From: Serratia quinivorans
Lineage (GTDB): Bacteria > Pseudomonadota > Gammaproteobacteria > Enterobacterales > Enterobacteriaceae
Assembly: GCF_946227985.1 (NCBI RefSeq)
Contig: NZ_CAMKGL010000005.1
Location: 1-64,000 of the forward strand
Direction: 5' to 3'
Length of the DNA: 64,000 nt
Below are positions 17,136 through 27,785 of this stretch, in pieces. A program made the translations under genes and the position numbers. Numbering within the stretch: the stretch's first letter is position 1; every line of letters begins with the position of its first letter. Under the pieces are notes generated by a model. The model was not told where the DNA came from and made no database searches. It saw nothing but the letters and a program-made list of their open reading frames with translations.

Positions 17136-17773
17136 TGAAAAAGATCGTGGTGTTGGTCTCCGGCCAGGGGAGTAATCTCCAGGCGCTGATTGATGCCTGC
17201 CAGCAGGGCCGGATTGCCGCCGAAATTGTGGCGGTATTCAGCAACCGGGCGCAGGCTTATGGCCTGCAACGTGCGCAAGCGGCAGACATTGCCGCCCATG
17301 CGCTGGATGCCAAGGCCTATGCCGACCGTGCGGCGTTTGACGTCGCACTGGCAGAGGCCATTGACCAGTATCAACCGGACTTGGTGGTGCTGGCGGGTTA
17401 TATGCGCATTCTCAGCCCGCAGTTCGTGCAGCACTTTGCCGGACGCATGCTGAACATTCACCCTTCCCTGCTACCAAAATACCCTGGGTTGCACACCCAC
17501 CGGCAAGCCATCGACAACGGTGACAGCGAACACGGCACCTCGGTGCACTTCGTGACCGAACAGCTCGACGGCGGCCCGGTCATTTTGCAAGCCAAGGTGC
17601 CGATCTTCCCCGGTGACGAGGAGGATGAGGTAGTCGAACGAGTGCAAACACAGGAACACCTGATTTACCCGCTGGTGGTGAACTGGTTTGTCGAAGGTCG
17701 GTTGGCGATGCGTGATGACGCGGCCTGGCTCGATGACAAGCGCCTGCCCGAACAAGGGCATGCGGCGGACTAA
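17135..17773 (+). CDS. purN: Phosphoribosylglycinamide formyltransferase
   Basis: PurN transfers the formyl group of 10-formyl-tetrahydrofolate to GAR. The 212 residues have the N-terminal nucleotide-binding VLVSGQGSNLQALIDAC, the catalytic NIHPSLLPKYPGLHTHRQAI block with Asn and His, and the D-G-GPVILQ segment with the catalytic Asp. The start ATG shares a base with the purM stop (TGATG-type overlap), giving translational coupling. Confidence 0.97.
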   Translation: MKKIVVLVSGQGSNLQALIDACQQGRIAAEIVAVFSNRAQAYGLQRAQAADIAAHALDAKAYADRAAFDVALAEAIDQYQPDLVVLAGYMRILSPQFVQHFAGRMLNIHPSLLPKYPGLHTHRQAIDNGDSEHGTSVHFVTEQLDGGPVILQAKVPIFPGDEEDEVVERVQTQEHLIYPLVVNWFVEGRLAMRDDAAWLDDKRLPEQGHAAD

Positions 17774-17793
17774 AATGCATCTTGAGTTTCTTC

Positions 17794-17822
17794 AAACCCT
17801 GGCTTTCAGCCGGGGTTTTTTA
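17794..17822 (+). terminator. Rho-independent terminator after purMN
   Basis: AAACCCTGGCT pairs with AGCCGGGGTTT around TTC and ends in TTTTTT. Confidence 0.88.
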
Positions 17823-17823
17823 T

Positions 17824-18093
17824 TCACGGATATTCCCGCTTGGCGTGAATAACACTAAGAACTTCTATATGCCCGATGATTCTATATACAATCAGGTAGT
17901 TGGGATGGACGACAATTTCACGCGTATTATCTACCCTACCCAAACGATGCATTAAGGGGTTTAACGGCAGAGAAAGTACCACCGCTTCGATTTCGTGCTG
18001 CAATTTTCGCGCAGCCCGCGGATTTCTGTCATCAATATAATCAATAATGCTCCATAGCTCTTCCTGAGCTTCACTGCTCCATTCTATCCGCAT
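17824..18093 (-). CDS. RelE/ParE-family toxin
   Basis: The 89-residue protein has the ParE pattern: MRIEWSSEAQEELWSIIDYI at the start, a central arginine-rich helix (RNPRAARKLQHEIE), then YLIVYRI and VLSVIHAKREYP at the end. ParE-type toxins usually inhibit gyrase and RelE types cleave mRNA; the sequence favours ParE but does not prove the target. It is the second gene of an antitoxin-toxin pair (3-base gap) that lies between purN and speG and is absent from the E. coli order, so it is probably acquired. Confidence 0.88.
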   Translation of the reverse strand: MRIEWSSEAQEELWSIIDYIDDRNPRAARKLQHEIEAVVLSLPLNPLMHRLGRVDNTREIVVHPNYLIVYRIIGHIEVLSVIHAKREYP

Positions 18094-18096
18094 TGA

Positions 18097-18291
18097 TCAT
18101 CCCATTTTGCGCAATTTTTTCTTTGCTGCTAAACGAGCTTGCAGTTCAGTCATCACCTGTTCGTGCGGAATTCTTGGCTGCTCACTGTTAATGGCTGATT
18201 CAACCTTGGCCCGATACCACCGATCGTAGCTCTCTGTTTGTTCGGCCGAACCCAGCACCGGCAAGGTAGAAAGTGGAGGTTTTATCGCCAT
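18097..18291 (-). CDS. Antitoxin (stability-determinant type) of the ParE pair
   Basis: The 64-residue acidic-to-basic small protein precedes the toxin. The segment SYDRWYRAKVESAINSEQPR, followed by IPHEQVMTELQARL, matches the pattern of plasmid and chromosomal stability-determinant antitoxins that pair with RelE/ParE toxins. It should bind and neutralise the toxin and repress the operon. The ATG at 18291 overlaps a GGCG-rich region without a strong ribosome site. No perfect operator was found upstream. Confidence 0.82.
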   Translation of the reverse strand: MAIKPPLSTLPVLGSAEQTESYDRWYRAKVESAINSEQPRIPHEQVMTELQARLAAKKKLRKMG

Positions 18292-18435
18292 GGAATACGT
18301 CCTCTCTGAGTTGTCTATATTTCAGGCAGTATAACGGCTTTGTTTACGAAAAAATACGCGACTCAGGCCTTCATCCTGACCATAATGTATTGTGCAGTAT
18401 TATCATTGGTACCCTCCACGACATAAGGAACCCCC

Positions 18436-18990
18436 ATGTCCAGCCCTACCAACGTCAAGCTACGCCCACTGGAACGGGATGATTTGACGTTCGTCCACCA
18501 GATGGACAACAACGCCAGCGTGATGCGCTATTGGTTCGAAGAACCTTACGAAGCCTTTGTTGAGCTTTCCGACCTGTACGACAAGCACATCCACGACCAG
18601 AGCGAACGCCGCTTTATTATCGAACACCAGGGCGCCAAAGTCGGGCTGGTGGAACTGGTGGAGATCGACCACATCCACCGCCGCGCAGAATTCCAGATCA
18701 TTATTGATCCGACTCATCAGGGTAAAGGTTACGCCACTATCGCCGCCAAGCTGGCGATGGATTACGGTTTCTCGGTGCTGAACCTGTACAAGCTGTACCT
18801 GATCGTCGACAAAGAAAATCCGAAGGCGATCCACATTTATAGCAAGCTGGGCTTCGAGGTAGAAGGTGAGCTGATTGACGAATTTTTCGTTAATGGCGAA
18901 TACCGCACCGTACTGCGCATGTGTATTTTCCAGCCACAGTACATGGCCAAGTTCAAAACCGCTGCCAGCGATAAGCCGCTGGTGAAGTAA
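18436..18990 (+). CDS. speG: Spermidine N1-acetyltransferase SpeG
   Basis: SpeG acetylates spermidine or spermine with acetyl-CoA to limit polyamine toxicity. The 184-residue GNAT protein is very close to E. coli SpeG, with [20 protein letters not shown] at the start, the acetyl-CoA loop [14 protein letters not shown] (about 94-107), and [17 protein letters not shown] precedes the ATG. It lies alone, with its own terminator, between the toxin-antitoxin pair and the pst operon; in E. coli speG is elsewhere on the chromosome. Confidence 0.95.
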   Translation: MSSPTNVKLRPLERDDLTFVHQMDNNASVMRYWFEEPYEAFVELSDLYDKHIHDQSERRFIIEHQGAKVGLVELVEIDHIHRRAEFQIIIDPTHQGKGYATIAAKLAMDYGFSVLNLYKLYLIVDKENPKAIHIYSKLGFEVEGELIDEFFVNGEYRTVLRMCIFQPQYMAKFKTAASDKPLVK

Positions 18991-18993
18991 GCA

Positions 18994-19019
18994 AAAAACC
19001 CGCGAAAGCGGGTTTTTAA
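18994..19019 (+). terminator. Rho-independent terminator after speG
   Basis: AAAACCCGC-GAAA-GCGGGTTTTT. It lies 4 bases past the stop, between convergent speG and pstB. Confidence 0.88.
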
Positions 19020-19068
19020 CTGAATGAAGGCCTGGAGGCTATTTCACCGACAGAAAGCGCTAACGCCC

Positions 19069-19881
19069 TTAACCATAGCGCCCGGTAATGTAATCCTCGG
19101 TACGGCGCTGGCGCGGCGAGGTGAAAATGTCGTCGGTATCGTTGTATTCCACCAATCGGCCCTGGTGAATAAACGCCGTGTAATCGGATACTCGCGCCGC
19201 CTGTTGCATGTTGTGGGTCACCAGCACCACGCTGTAGTGCTGTTTCAGCGCGGAAATCAGCTCTTCAATGGTTAGCGTGGAGATAGGATCCAGCGCCGAG
19301 GTCGGTTCATCGAGCAGCAGCACTTCCGGTTCGATAGCGATTGCCCGCGCAATCACCAACCTCTGCTGTTGGCCGCTGGAAAGGCGAAACGCGTTCTCGC
19401 GCAGCCGGTCTTTTACCTCGTGCCACAGCGCTGCGGCACGCAGCGAACGTTCCACCGCTTCATCAAGGATGCGTCGATCGCGTACGCCCTGCAGTCGCAG
19501 GCCGTAAACCACGTTTTCATAAATCGATTTTGGGAAGGGATTTGGCCGCTGGAACACCATGCCGACCCGCCGCCTTAGCGCCGCAACGTCGATCTGCGTC
19601 CCGGAGATGCCCTGGCCGTTAAGTTGTAATTCGCCTTCAATCCGGCAGTTGTCCACCAAATCATTCATGCGGTTGAAACATCGCAACAGCGTCGATTTAC
19701 CACAGCCGGATGGGCCGATCAGTGCAGTCACCCGATGTTTCGGGATACGCAGTGAAATATCGTGCAGTACCTGCTTCTCACCATAAAACAGCTTGAGATC
19801 CTTTACCGACAACGCGGTATCTTCATCACCAAGATGCTGGACATCCAGCCGGGGCAAACTGCCTGGCGTCATCAAACCCAT
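19069..19881 (-). CDS. pstB: Phosphate ABC transporter ATP-binding protein PstB
   Basis: PstB powers high-affinity phosphate uptake. The 270 residues contain Walker [10 protein letters not shown] (56-64), the Q-loop [11 protein letters not shown] typical of PstB, the signature RLSSGQQQR and Walker [13 protein letters not shown], followed by the H-loop VTHNMQQA. It is the last gene of a minus-strand operon pstC-pstA-pstB. No phoU follows: the next gene downstream is convergent speG. Start ATG 19881 has GGAGAG upstream. Confidence 0.95.
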   Translation of the reverse strand: MGLMTPGSLPRLDVQHLGDEDTALSVKDLKLFYGEKQVLHDISLRIPKHRVTALIGPSGCGKSTLLRCFNRMNDLVDNCRIEGELQLNGQGISGTQIDVAALRRRVGMVFQRPNPFPKSIYENVVYGLRLQGVRDRRILDEAVERSLRAAALWHEVKDRLRENAFRLSSGQQQRLVIARAIAIEPEVLLLDEPTSALDPISTLTIEELISALKQHYSVVLVTHNMQQAARVSDYTAFIHQGRLVEYNDTDDIFTSPRQRRTEDYITGRYG

Positions 19882-19909
19882 TGGGCACTCTCCAGCAATA
19901 GCTTCATTG

Positions 19910-21562
19910 TTACTGCGACCATGCTTTGTACCGCTCCCTTAGCGAATGTCGGATGCCCATCGCCGCCAGATTCAACCCCACCACAATCGCCACTAACAGG
20001 AAGGCGGTGGCAAACACCAGCGGCCGTGCGGCTTCTACGCTCGGACTCTGGAAGGCCATATCGTAAATCTGGAAGCTCAGGTGCATAAACTTCCGCTCCA
20101 GATGCAGATACGGGAAAATATCATCCACCGGCAGCACCGGCACGGATTTCACCACGCCCACCAGCATCAACGGCGCGGTTTCCCCGGCGGCGCGCGCTAC
20201 CGCAAGGATCAACCCCGTCATCATCGCGGGTGCTGCCATGGGTAAAACAATGCGCCACAGCGTTTCCGCCCGACTGGCCCCCAAAGCCAACGACCCCTGA
20301 CGCAGAGAGGCTGGAATACGCGACAATCCCTCTTCGGTGGCGACAATCACCACCGGCAACGTCAATAGCGCCAGCGTCAATGCCGCCCACAACACGCCCG
20401 GCGTGCCAAAGGTCGGGTTGGGCAGCGCTTCCGGGAAGAACAGCTGATCGAGCGTGCCGCCAATCATATAAACAAAGAAGCCCAGACCAAACACCCCGTA
20501 GACAATCGAGGGTACGCCAGCCAGATTCACCACCGCAATACGGATCAGCCGTGTAAGCAAATTATTACCGGCGTACTCGTGCAGATAAACCGCGGCAATG
20601 ACGCCGAACGGCATCACCACAATCGACATCAGGATCACCATCAGCACCGTGCCAAAAATGGCCGGGAATACGCCGCCTTCGGTATTGGCCTCGCGTGGGC
20701 TGTCACTAAGGAATTTCTTTACCTGCTCGCCCCAGTGCACCAGCTTCTGCGTGGTATTCATCGCATTGGGATACCAGGCATCGCGCACCTGGCTGAGCGC
20801 AATAGTATGAACCTGGCCGTGCATATCACGCAGCAGCAGCGCATCACGGTGACGATCGCGGTTCAAACCTTCCAGTCGGTCAGACAACAACCGATACTGA
20901 CGTTGCAGCTCCAGTCTCTCAGCGTTGATGGACGCCTGCGCACGGGCGTCGAGCTTATCGTCATGCAGCAGGCTTTTCTCCCGCAGCCGCAACGCATCAA
21001 ACCGTTGATTGATACGCGCCATATCACGGAACTGAATATCATGCGCCTGACGTGAAAGCGCGGCAATTTGCGGCAAACGCTGCAACAGCGCCTGGCTGAG
21101 ATTACGCCCGGTCAACGGCTGGCCGTCCTCCAGCATGCCCGCCAGATAACCATAAGCGGTGCCATTGCTGTTGCGTTCCAGTACCAGCAAATTGCGCGGC
21201 GTGCTTTGGCTCAGAATGTCACCGGCCAGCAGCGTGCGGAAGTCCTGCCCTTCGCTGTCACGATTACCCACTTTGATCAGATAGCGTTCAAAACTCTGCG
21301 CATCTCCTGGCGGCAAGGCAACCCCGGACTCCTGCAATTGACGGCGCGGAATACTCTGCTGTTGGTACAGTTCGCCAATCATGATCACCGATCCTGCGCC
21401 GCTCTGATTGAGTTCAAACTGGTAGACCGGGCTGGGCCAGAAATAGCGCATCCCCTGCCCGGCCAGCAGCAGCATAATGCCGATCAACGCCAGCAGGCTG
21501 ACGGCCACCGATCCGGCTGTCAGCCAGATCCACGGCGAGCCGCTCTTGGCCCAAAGCCTCAT
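19910..21562 (-). CDS. pstA: Phosphate ABC transporter permease PstA, enlarged form
   Basis: This inner-membrane subunit has 550 residues against about 300 in ordinary PstA. A first helix (about 12-40) is followed by about 250 extra residues, mostly predicted extracytoplasmic, including a long coiled-coil-like stretch (about 175-245, [14 protein letters not shown] and so on). The normal six-helix permease core lies at about 300-540, with the EAA-like loop [18 protein letters not shown] and RAAGETAPL. Its start overlaps the pstC end by 4 bases. Such large Pst permeases are known in Vibrio and Pseudomonas. Confidence 0.92.
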   Translation of the reverse strand: MRLWAKSGSPWIWLTAGSVAVSLLALIGIMLLLAGQGMRYFWPSPVYQFELNQSGAGSVIMIGELYQQQSIPRRQLQESGVALPPGDAQSFERYLIKVGNRDSEGQDFRTLLAGDILSQSTPRNLLVLERNSNGTAYGYLAGMLEDGQPLTGRNLSQALLQRLPQIAALSRQAHDIQFRDMARINQRFDALRLREKSLLHDDKLDARAQASINAERLELQRQYRLLSDRLEGLNRDRHRDALLLRDMHGQVHTIALSQVRDAWYPNAMNTTQKLVHWGEQVKKFLSDSPREANTEGGVFPAIFGTVLMVILMSIVVMPFGVIAAVYLHEYAGNNLLTRLIRIAVVNLAGVPSIVYGVFGLGFFVYMIGGTLDQLFFPEALPNPTFGTPGVLWAALTLALLTLPVVIVATEEGLSRIPASLRQGSLALGASRAETLWRIVLPMAAPAMMTGLILAVARAAGETAPLMLVGVVKSVPVLPVDDIFPYLHLERKFMHLSFQIYDMAFQSPSVEAARPLVFATAFLLVAIVVGLNLAAMGIRHSLRERYKAWSQ

Positions 21563-23733
21563 GGCGCCTCCTGATTCAGGGTATAGCGTTCACGCAGGCG
21601 CAGACGGATAGCCTCCGCCAGCGTGTTGAAGACAAAGGTGAAAATAAACAGCACCAGTGCGGTCAGGAACAGGACCCGGTAATGACTGCTGTCGGCCACC
21701 GCCTCCGGCATTTCGATAGCGATATTGGCCGCCAGGGCGCGCAAGCCCTGGAACAGGCTACCGTCGATCACTGGCGTATTGCCGGTCGCCATCAGCACAA
21801 TCATGGTTTCACCTACAGCACGGCCAAAGCCTATCATCAGCGCCGAAAAAATACCGGCGCTGGCTGAAGGCAACACCACTCGCATCACGGTTTGCCATTG
21901 GGTCGCACCCAACGCCAGCGATCCCTGGCTCAGGGTAGCCGGTACGCTGAACAAGGCGTCTTCCGCCAGTGAGAAGATGATAGGTACCAGTGCGAAGCCC
22001 ATTGCCACACCCACCACCAGTGCATTGCGCTGGTCGTAATCATCACCCAGCCAAAAATGCAGCGGCTCGCCAAACAGTTTTACCTCCAGCCACGGCCCCA
22101 CGCTGAACGCCAGCCAGACGGTCAGTATTATCAGCGGCAGCAGGACCAGCAGATCCATGCCCGGCGGCAAGCGGCGCGGTGCCAGCTTGTTCACCAGAGC
22201 GCCGCAGGCCAGCACCACCGCCGCCAACAACAGCGGCAGTGACAGCACCGCAAACAGATAATGTTCAATCACCGGCGCCAACCAGATACCGGCCACCAGC
22301 CCAATCACCACCGTTGGCAGTGCGCCCATCACCTCGATCGCCGGCTTGATCACCCGTCGCAGTCCGGCCGACATGAAATAGGCGGTATAAATAGCCCCGG
22401 CCAATGCCAGTGGAATGGCAAACAGCATGGCGTAAGCCGCCGCCTTAAAGGTTCCAAAAATGACCGGCATCAGGCTGAACTTGGCCTGATAGCTGTCCTC
22501 CCCGGAGGTGGATTGCCACACATAGGCCGGTTCGGGGTAATTCTCATACCACACCTTGTGCCACAGCGAGCGCCAGGTGACGTCGGGATAAGGGTTCTCA
22601 ATCGGATAATGCTGCCAGCCCTGCGTCGTTTCCAGCAGCAGGCCGTCACCCCGTGGAGCAAACGCCATCTGTTGCACCCCGGTGCTCAACCTGCCATTCA
22701 GCAACGGCTGCGGCTGAATGCTGGAGAACAGCGAGAAACCACCGTCGGGCCTCAGGGTAGCGAACACCCGACGATAAGGCTCGGCCACCAGCAAATCCCG
22801 TGGCTCGGACTGGTGGTCAAAATGCTGCACCGGCGTCAGTTGCCAGCGCTGCCCTTTTTCAACATCAAACCATTCACGCAAGCTAGCGTCAGCCGCTTCG
22901 ATCAATAACGCACTGCCACCGGGCAAGGCCGTCAGTTGATAGGGAGTGCGATCGCCGAGGATGCGAGTTTCTTTAAGCTGTAACTGGGTGTCGTTAATTT
23001 GATAACGCGCCAGTCGATTACCCGACAGCAGATACAATTGACGGCCGTCCGGCGTCAGCACCAACTGTTGCACCGCGCTCTCCAGCGGGCTTTCACTCAG
23101 CTGCGGCGCCTGGTCGCTGCCAAAACGGCCAAACACCAAACGTTGGTCTTCGGTAACCCCGGCCAGCAAATACTGGCCGTGCCGCGCTTCGGACAGAGCC
23201 AACAACGCCAGGGGGCGCCCCTGTTTATCCAGCGCCAATGGGCGTTGCCCCAGTGGGAACAGCCACTGGGGTGCAGAGGTGCTCGCGGCGGCAAAATCCG
23301 CACTGGCAACAATAAAGCGACCATCGGCCTGCGCCAAGGCAAACAGGTCACGTTCCCCGGCCGCCTGGGTCAGCAACGTCGGTTTGGCCAGCAATGACTG
23401 CTGCGTCAGCGGAGAGCCGGCCCCGGCGGAGTCCTGCGGCGTCAGCCGGTAAAACTGCCCCAGCCCCTGCGTGTCAATGCGATAGCCGATACGCTGCTGC
23501 ACATCCATGCCCAGCGCCAGCGCAGGCGCTGTGGCGCTAATCGGTAGCGGCTTTGCCTGCCCTATGGTCGCCGGTTTAAACAGTGGCAGCACCGCAAACA
23601 GCAGGTAAACGAAGATCAGCATTAACGTCATCAGCACCAGCAGCCCGCTGACGGTCACGGCCGCCTGCACGCTACGGTCGATGCGCGCACGCAGCCGATC
23701 CCGGGGATGTTGGTTTACCGTAGTCTGTGCCAT
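21559..23733 (-). CDS. pstC: Phosphate ABC transporter permease PstC, enlarged form
   Basis: The protein has 724 residues against about 320 in ordinary PstC. One N-terminal helix (about 25-50) is followed by about 350 residues likely in the periplasm that read as beta-rich, possibly propeller-like, with repeated short D-G-R/L-Y-L-L strands. A typical PstC permease core starts near 425, with the loop SLALGATQWQTVMRVVLPSA and GRAVGETMIVLMATGNTP. It heads pstCAB. No PstS gene is adjacent. A PhoB box lies about 50-85 bases upstream, predicting induction by phosphate starvation. Confidence 0.92.
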   Translation of the reverse strand: MAQTTVNQHPRDRLRARIDRSVQAAVTVSGLLVLMTLMLIFVYLLFAVLPLFKPATIGQAKPLPISATAPALALGMDVQQRIGYRIDTQGLGQFYRLTPQDSAGAGSPLTQQSLLAKPTLLTQAAGERDLFALAQADGRFIVASADFAAASTSAPQWLFPLGQRPLALDKQGRPLALLALSEARHGQYLLAGVTEDQRLVFGRFGSDQAPQLSESPLESAVQQLVLTPDGRQLYLLSGNRLARYQINDTQLQLKETRILGDRTPYQLTALPGGSALLIEAADASLREWFDVEKGQRWQLTPVQHFDHQSEPRDLLVAEPYRRVFATLRPDGGFSLFSSIQPQPLLNGRLSTGVQQMAFAPRGDGLLLETTQGWQHYPIENPYPDVTWRSLWHKVWYENYPEPAYVWQSTSGEDSYQAKFSLMPVIFGTFKAAAYAMLFAIPLALAGAIYTAYFMSAGLRRVIKPAIEVMGALPTVVIGLVAGIWLAPVIEHYLFAVLSLPLLLAAVVLACGALVNKLAPRRLPPGMDLLVLLPLIILTVWLAFSVGPWLEVKLFGEPLHFWLGDDYDQRNALVVGVAMGFALVPIIFSLAEDALFSVPATLSQGSLALGATQWQTVMRVVLPSASAGIFSALMIGFGRAVGETMIVLMATGNTPVIDGSLFQGLRALAANIAIEMPEAVADSSHYRVLFLTALVLFIFTFVFNTLAEAIRLRLRERYTLNQEAP

Positions 23734-23784
23734 GTCTCTCGCTGTCGCTGATATAAGCAGGCTTGCGCCATAGAATAACCGGGC

Positions 23785-23817
23785 ATCTTATGTCAGTTTT
23801 ATGACGTTTGCATGACA
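23785..23817 (-). promoter_or_regulatory. PhoB box (three 11-bp repeats) upstream of pstC
   Basis: On the minus strand, TGTCATGCAAA, CGTCATAAAAC and TGACATAAGAT lie in tandem, matching the 11-bp Pho-box repeat (TGTCATAAAAC-type). It is placed for pstC but sits in the divergent spacer and could also affect ppk. Phosphate control is inferred from the site and the gene identity. Confidence 0.85.
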
Positions 23818-24079
23818 AAGTTGCCCACCGCGTGCGGCGAACTTTAGGCTACACATAAGCATTATTAATCACATATATTGCTGAAAAATGATGATAAACC
23901 CGATCACATCTATAAAAATAAAGCATGAAATGCGCCATTTTATGCCAGTTGGTAATGGCGCAGGGTCCCAACGCCGCAGAAAATATTTTTACGCTTTGAA
24001 ATGCGTCGCGCCAGGGTAATGGATATGTTGGACTTTCCTGTCAATCTCTCGCAATAATGATGAAGGACACTGAAGCGGC

Positions 24080-24106
24080 ATCCGGGCTGCGTCCCGGATC
24101 CTTTTC
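24080..24106 (+). promoter_or_regulatory. Hairpin with U tract in the ppk leader
   Basis: ATCCGGG-CTGCG-TCCCGGAT followed by CCTTTTCT resembles an intrinsic terminator but lies 22 bases before the ppk start. It could be an attenuator or a remnant. The remaining spacer 23818-24079 shows nothing else I can name. Confidence 0.4.
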
Positions 24107-24127
24107 TAAAATTGAACTGGAGTGGCA

Positions 24128-26191
24128 ATGGGTCAGGAAAAGCTCTACATCGAAAAAGAACTAAGCTGGTTATCCTTTAATGAACGCGTATTGCAGGAAG
24201 CCGCAGATAAGAGCAATCCCCTGATTGAGCGCATGCGTTTTCTGGGCATTTACTCCAATAACCTTGACGAGTTCTATAAGGTCCGCTTTGCCGATCTCAA
24301 ACGACGTATCCTGATCAGCGAAGAACAAGGCTCTGGCGGCGCTTCACGTCATCTGCTGAAAAAGATCCAGGCCAAGGTATTAAAAACCGATCAAGAATTC
24401 GACAGCCTGTATAACGATTTGCTGCTGGAGATGGCGCGTAATCAGATCTTCCTGATCAACGAACGTCAGGTGTCGGAGAACCAGCAAATCTGGCTGCGAC
24501 AATACTTCAAGCAGCATCTGCGTCAGCACATCACGCCCATCCTGATCAATCACGAAACCAACCTGGTGCAGTTCCTGAAAGACGATTACACCTATCTGGC
24601 GGTGGAGATTATTCGCGGCACACGCATCGATTATGCGCTGCTGGAGATCCCGTCCGACAAGGTGCCGCGCTTCGTCAACCTGCCGCCGGAAGCTCCGCGC
24701 CGTCGTAAACCGATGATCCTGCTGGACAACATTCTGCGCTACTGTCTGGACGATATTTTCAAAGGCTTCTTCGACTACGACGCGCTCAATGCCTATTCGA
24801 TGAAAATGACCCGCGACGCAGAATACGACCTGGTCACTGAGATGGAATCGAGCCTGCTGGAACTGATGTCCTCCAGCCTGAAACAGCGCCTGACCGCCGA
24901 GCCGGTACGTTTTGTTTATCAGCGTGACATGCCGAATGAAATGGTGGAATTGCTGCGCGGCAAACTGGGTATCTCCAACTACGATTCGGTGATCGCCGGC
25001 GGCCGCTATCATAACTTTAAAGACTTTATCGGCTTCCCGAACGTCGGCAAGGCCAATCTGGTCAACAAACCGCTGCCGCGCCTGCGCCATACCTGGTTCG
25101 AAAAGTTCCGCAACGGTTTTGACGCCATCCGTGAACAGGACGTACTGCTTTACTACCCGTACCACACCTTTGAGCACGTGCTGGAACTGGTACGTCAGGC
25201 GTCGTTTGACCCCAGCGTGCTGGCGATAAAAATCAATATTTACCGCGTGGCGAAAGACTCGCGCATTATCGAATCGATGATCCACGCAGCCCACAACGGC
25301 AAGAAAGTCACGGTGGTGGTAGAGCTGCAGGCACGTTTTGATGAAGAGGCCAACATCCACTGGGCCAAGCGCCTGACTGAAGCCGGCGTGCACGTTATCT
25401 TCTCTGCTCCGGGCCTGAAAATCCACGCCAAACTGTTCCTGATCTCACGCCGTGAAGGCGATGAGATTGTGCGCTATGCTCATATCGGTACCGGCAACTT
25501 TAACGAGAAAACCGCACGTATTTATACCGACTATTCATTGCTGACCGCCGACTCACGCATCACCAACGAAGTGCGTCGGGTGTTTAACTTTATCGAAAAC
25601 CCGTACCGGCCGGTCACCTTCGACAACCTGATGGTGTCGCCGCAGAACTCGCGCCTGAAGCTGTATGAGTTGATCGACCGGGAAATTGCCAATGCCGAAG
25701 CCGGGTTTCCCGCTGGCATTATGCTGAAAATCAACAATCTGGTGGATAAAGGGCTGGTAGATCGGCTATATACCGCATCCGGCGCCGGTGTAAAAATCCG
25801 CCTGTTGGTGCGAGGTATGTGTTCTTTGATTCCCAACCTGCCGGGGATCAGTGACAATATTCAAGTAATCAGCATCGTCGACCGCTATCTGGAACACGAT
25901 CGGGTTTACGTTTTCGAAAACAAAGGTGACAAACTGGTTTATCTGTCCTCTGCCGACTGGATGACCCGTAACATAGATTACCGCATCGAAGTCGCGGTCT
26001 CGCTGCTGGATCCAACGCTGAAACAACGGGTTCTGGATATTCTGGAAATCCTGTTCAGCGACACGGTCAAGGCACGTTACCTCGATAAAGAACTGAGCAA
26101 CCAGTACGTACCGCGCGGCAATCGCCGTAAAGTCCGTTCTCAGGTTGCCATTTACGAGTATTTAAAAGCTCTGGAACAACCAGGACAGTAG
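24128..26191 (+). CDS. ppk: Polyphosphate kinase Ppk1
   Basis: Ppk makes inorganic polyphosphate from ATP. The 687-residue protein matches E. coli Ppk throughout: [23 protein letters not shown] at the start, a middle domain, and two phospholipase-D-like catalytic domains. The HAKLFLISR segment carries the autophosphorylated histidine region, and the C-terminal domain contains [10 protein letters not shown]. The ATG at 24128 has GGAG 9 bases upstream; a GTG two codons earlier is less likely. ppx follows by 10 bases. Confidence 0.97.
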   Translation: MGQEKLYIEKELSWLSFNERVLQEAADKSNPLIERMRFLGIYSNNLDEFYKVRFADLKRRILISEEQGSGGASRHLLKKIQAKVLKTDQEFDSLYNDLLLEMARNQIFLINERQVSENQQIWLRQYFKQHLRQHITPILINHETNLVQFLKDDYTYLAVEIIRGTRIDYALLEIPSDKVPRFVNLPPEAPRRRKPMILLDNILRYCLDDIFKGFFDYDALNAYSMKMTRDAEYDLVTEMESSLLELMSSSLKQRLTAEPVRFVYQRDMPNEMVELLRGKLGISNYDSVIAGGRYHNFKDFIGFPNVGKANLVNKPLPRLRHTWFEKFRNGFDAIREQDVLLYYPYHTFEHVLELVRQASFDPSVLAIKINIYRVAKDSRIIESMIHAAHNGKKVTVVVELQARFDEEANIHWAKRLTEAGVHVIFSAPGLKIHAKLFLISRREGDEIVRYAHIGTGNFNEKTARIYTDYSLLTADSRITNEVRRVFNFIENPYRPVTFDNLMVSPQNSRLKLYELIDREIANAEAGFPAGIMLKINNLVDKGLVDRLYTASGAGVKIRLLVRGMCSLIPNLPGISDNIQVISIVDRYLEHDRVYVFENKGDKLVYLSSADWMTRNIDYRIEVAVSLLDPTLKQRVLDILEILFSDTVKARYLDKELSNQYVPRGNRRKVRSQVAIYEYLKALEQPGQ

Positions 26192-26201
26192 GCCAGCAAC
26201 T

Positions 26202-27752
26202 ATGCCGCTAAAAAGCACTGCAACAAACAAACCGCAGGAAATTGCTGCCATCGACCTCGGGTCGAACAGCTTCCATATGGTGATTGCCCGCGTCGTCAAC
26301 GGCGCTTTACAGGTATTGGGCCGTTTAAAACAACGGGTCCACCTCGCCGATGGATTGGACAGCAACAATGTGCTCAGTGAAGAGGCAATAGAACGTGGAC
26401 TGGCCTGCCTGGCGCTGTTTGCCGAACGGCTGCAGGGTTTCCCGGCGGATAACGTCACCATCGTCGGTACTCATACCCTGCGTCAGGCCGTTAACGCGGA
26501 AGTATTTCTCAAACGTGCCGCTAAAGTGATCCCCTACCCGATTGAAATCATCGCCGGGCAGGAAGAAGCCCGTCTGATCTTCATGGGCGTGGAACACACC
26601 CAGCCGGAAAAAGGCCGCAAGCTGGTGATCGATATCGGCGGCGGCTCCACTGAGCTGGTGATCGGCGAAGACTTTGAGCCGCTGCTGGCAGAAAGCCGCC
26701 GCATGGGCTGCGTCAGCTTTGCTCAGCAGTTTTTCCCAGGCGGTGAAATCAGCAAAAACAATTTCAAGCGTGCGCGCCTGGCAGCGGCACAGAAGCTGGA
26801 AACCCTGGCCTGGCAGTATCGCATCCAGGGGTGGCAATACGCATTGGGTGCCTCCGGTACCATCAAGGCCGCGCACGAAGTGCTGGTGGAGATGGGCGAA
26901 AAAGATGGCCTGATCACCCTGGAACGCCTGGAAATGCTGGCGGAACAGGTATTGCAGTTTAAAAGCTTCAGTTCGCTGAGCCTGCCGGGGCTGTCGGAAG
27001 ATCGTCAGTCGGTGTTTGTACCGGGTCTGGCGATCCTGTGCGGCGTGTTCGACGCACTGGCAATCCGCGATCTGCGCCTTTCCGACGGCGCACTGCGCGA
27101 AGGCGTGCTGTACGAGATGGAGGGCCGTTTCCGCCATCAGGATATCCGCAGCCGTACCGCCAAAAGCCTGGCCGATCACTACAATATCGATCGTGAGCAG
27201 GCCAAGCGAGTGCTGGAAACCACCGAACTGCTGTACGCCCAGTGGATGGCGCAAAACACCAAGCTGGCAAATCCGCAGTTGGAAGCGCTGCTGAAATGGG
27301 CCGCCATGCTGCATGAGGTAGGGCTGAGCATCAACCACAGCGGCATGCATCGCCACTCGGCCTATATTCTGCAAAACACCAACCTGCCTGGCTTTAATCA
27401 GGAGCAGCAGTTGCTGCTGGCGGCGCTGGTGCGTTTCCACCGCAAGGGCATCAAGCTGGAAGAACTGCCACGACTGAACCTGTTCAAGAAAAAGCACTAC
27501 CTGCCATTGATCCAACTGCTGCGTTTGAGCACCCTGCTCAACAACCAGCGTCAGTCGACCACCACACCCGAGACGCTGCGCCTGAGTACCGATGACAATC
27601 ACTGGACGCTGCGTTTCCCGGCCGGTTATCTGGGGTTAAACAACCTGGTACAACTGGATCTTGAACGTGAGCAGGCCTACTGGAATGACGTCGTCGGCTG
27701 GAAGCTGATTTGCGAAGAAGAAGATACCCAAAACGAGCAACGCTCTGCCTGA
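26202..27752 (+). CDS. ppx: Exopolyphosphatase Ppx
   Basis: Ppx degrades polyphosphate from its ends. The 516-residue protein has the ASKHA phosphate-binding loops [16 protein letters not shown] (near 15-30) and [14 protein letters not shown] (near 143-156), the GTHTLRQA motif, and a C-terminal HD-like helical domain with [23 protein letters not shown]. It is co-transcribed with ppk, so synthesis and turnover of polyphosphate are coupled as in E. coli. A short GC-rich hairpin (CCCCCT...AGGGGG, 27762-27781) follows. Confidence 0.97.
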   Translation: MPLKSTATNKPQEIAAIDLGSNSFHMVIARVVNGALQVLGRLKQRVHLADGLDSNNVLSEEAIERGLACLALFAERLQGFPADNVTIVGTHTLRQAVNAEVFLKRAAKVIPYPIEIIAGQEEARLIFMGVEHTQPEKGRKLVIDIGGGSTELVIGEDFEPLLAESRRMGCVSFAQQFFPGGEISKNNFKRARLAAAQKLETLAWQYRIQGWQYALGASGTIKAAHEVLVEMGEKDGLITLERLEMLAEQVLQFKSFSSLSLPGLSEDRQSVFVPGLAILCGVFDALAIRDLRLSDGALREGVLYEMEGRFRHQDIRSRTAKSLADHYNIDREQAKRVLETTELLYAQWMAQNTKLANPQLEALLKWAAMLHEVGLSINHSGMHRHSAYILQNTNLPGFNQEQQLLLAALVRFHRKGIKLEELPRLNLFKKKHYLPLIQLLRLSTLLNNQRQSTTTPETLRLSTDDNHWTLRFPAGYLGLNNLVQLDLEREQAYWNDVVGWKLICEEEDTQNEQRSA

Positions 27753-27785
27753 GTCTTTCGCCCCCTGCCTGCCAGGGGGCAACAC

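Noticed and set aside
26325-27602. 425-codon open frame antisense to ppx
   Set aside because: It mirrors a well-conserved gene on the other strand, has a Gln/His-rich composition typical of antisense frames of GC-rich genes, and shows no recognisable domain.
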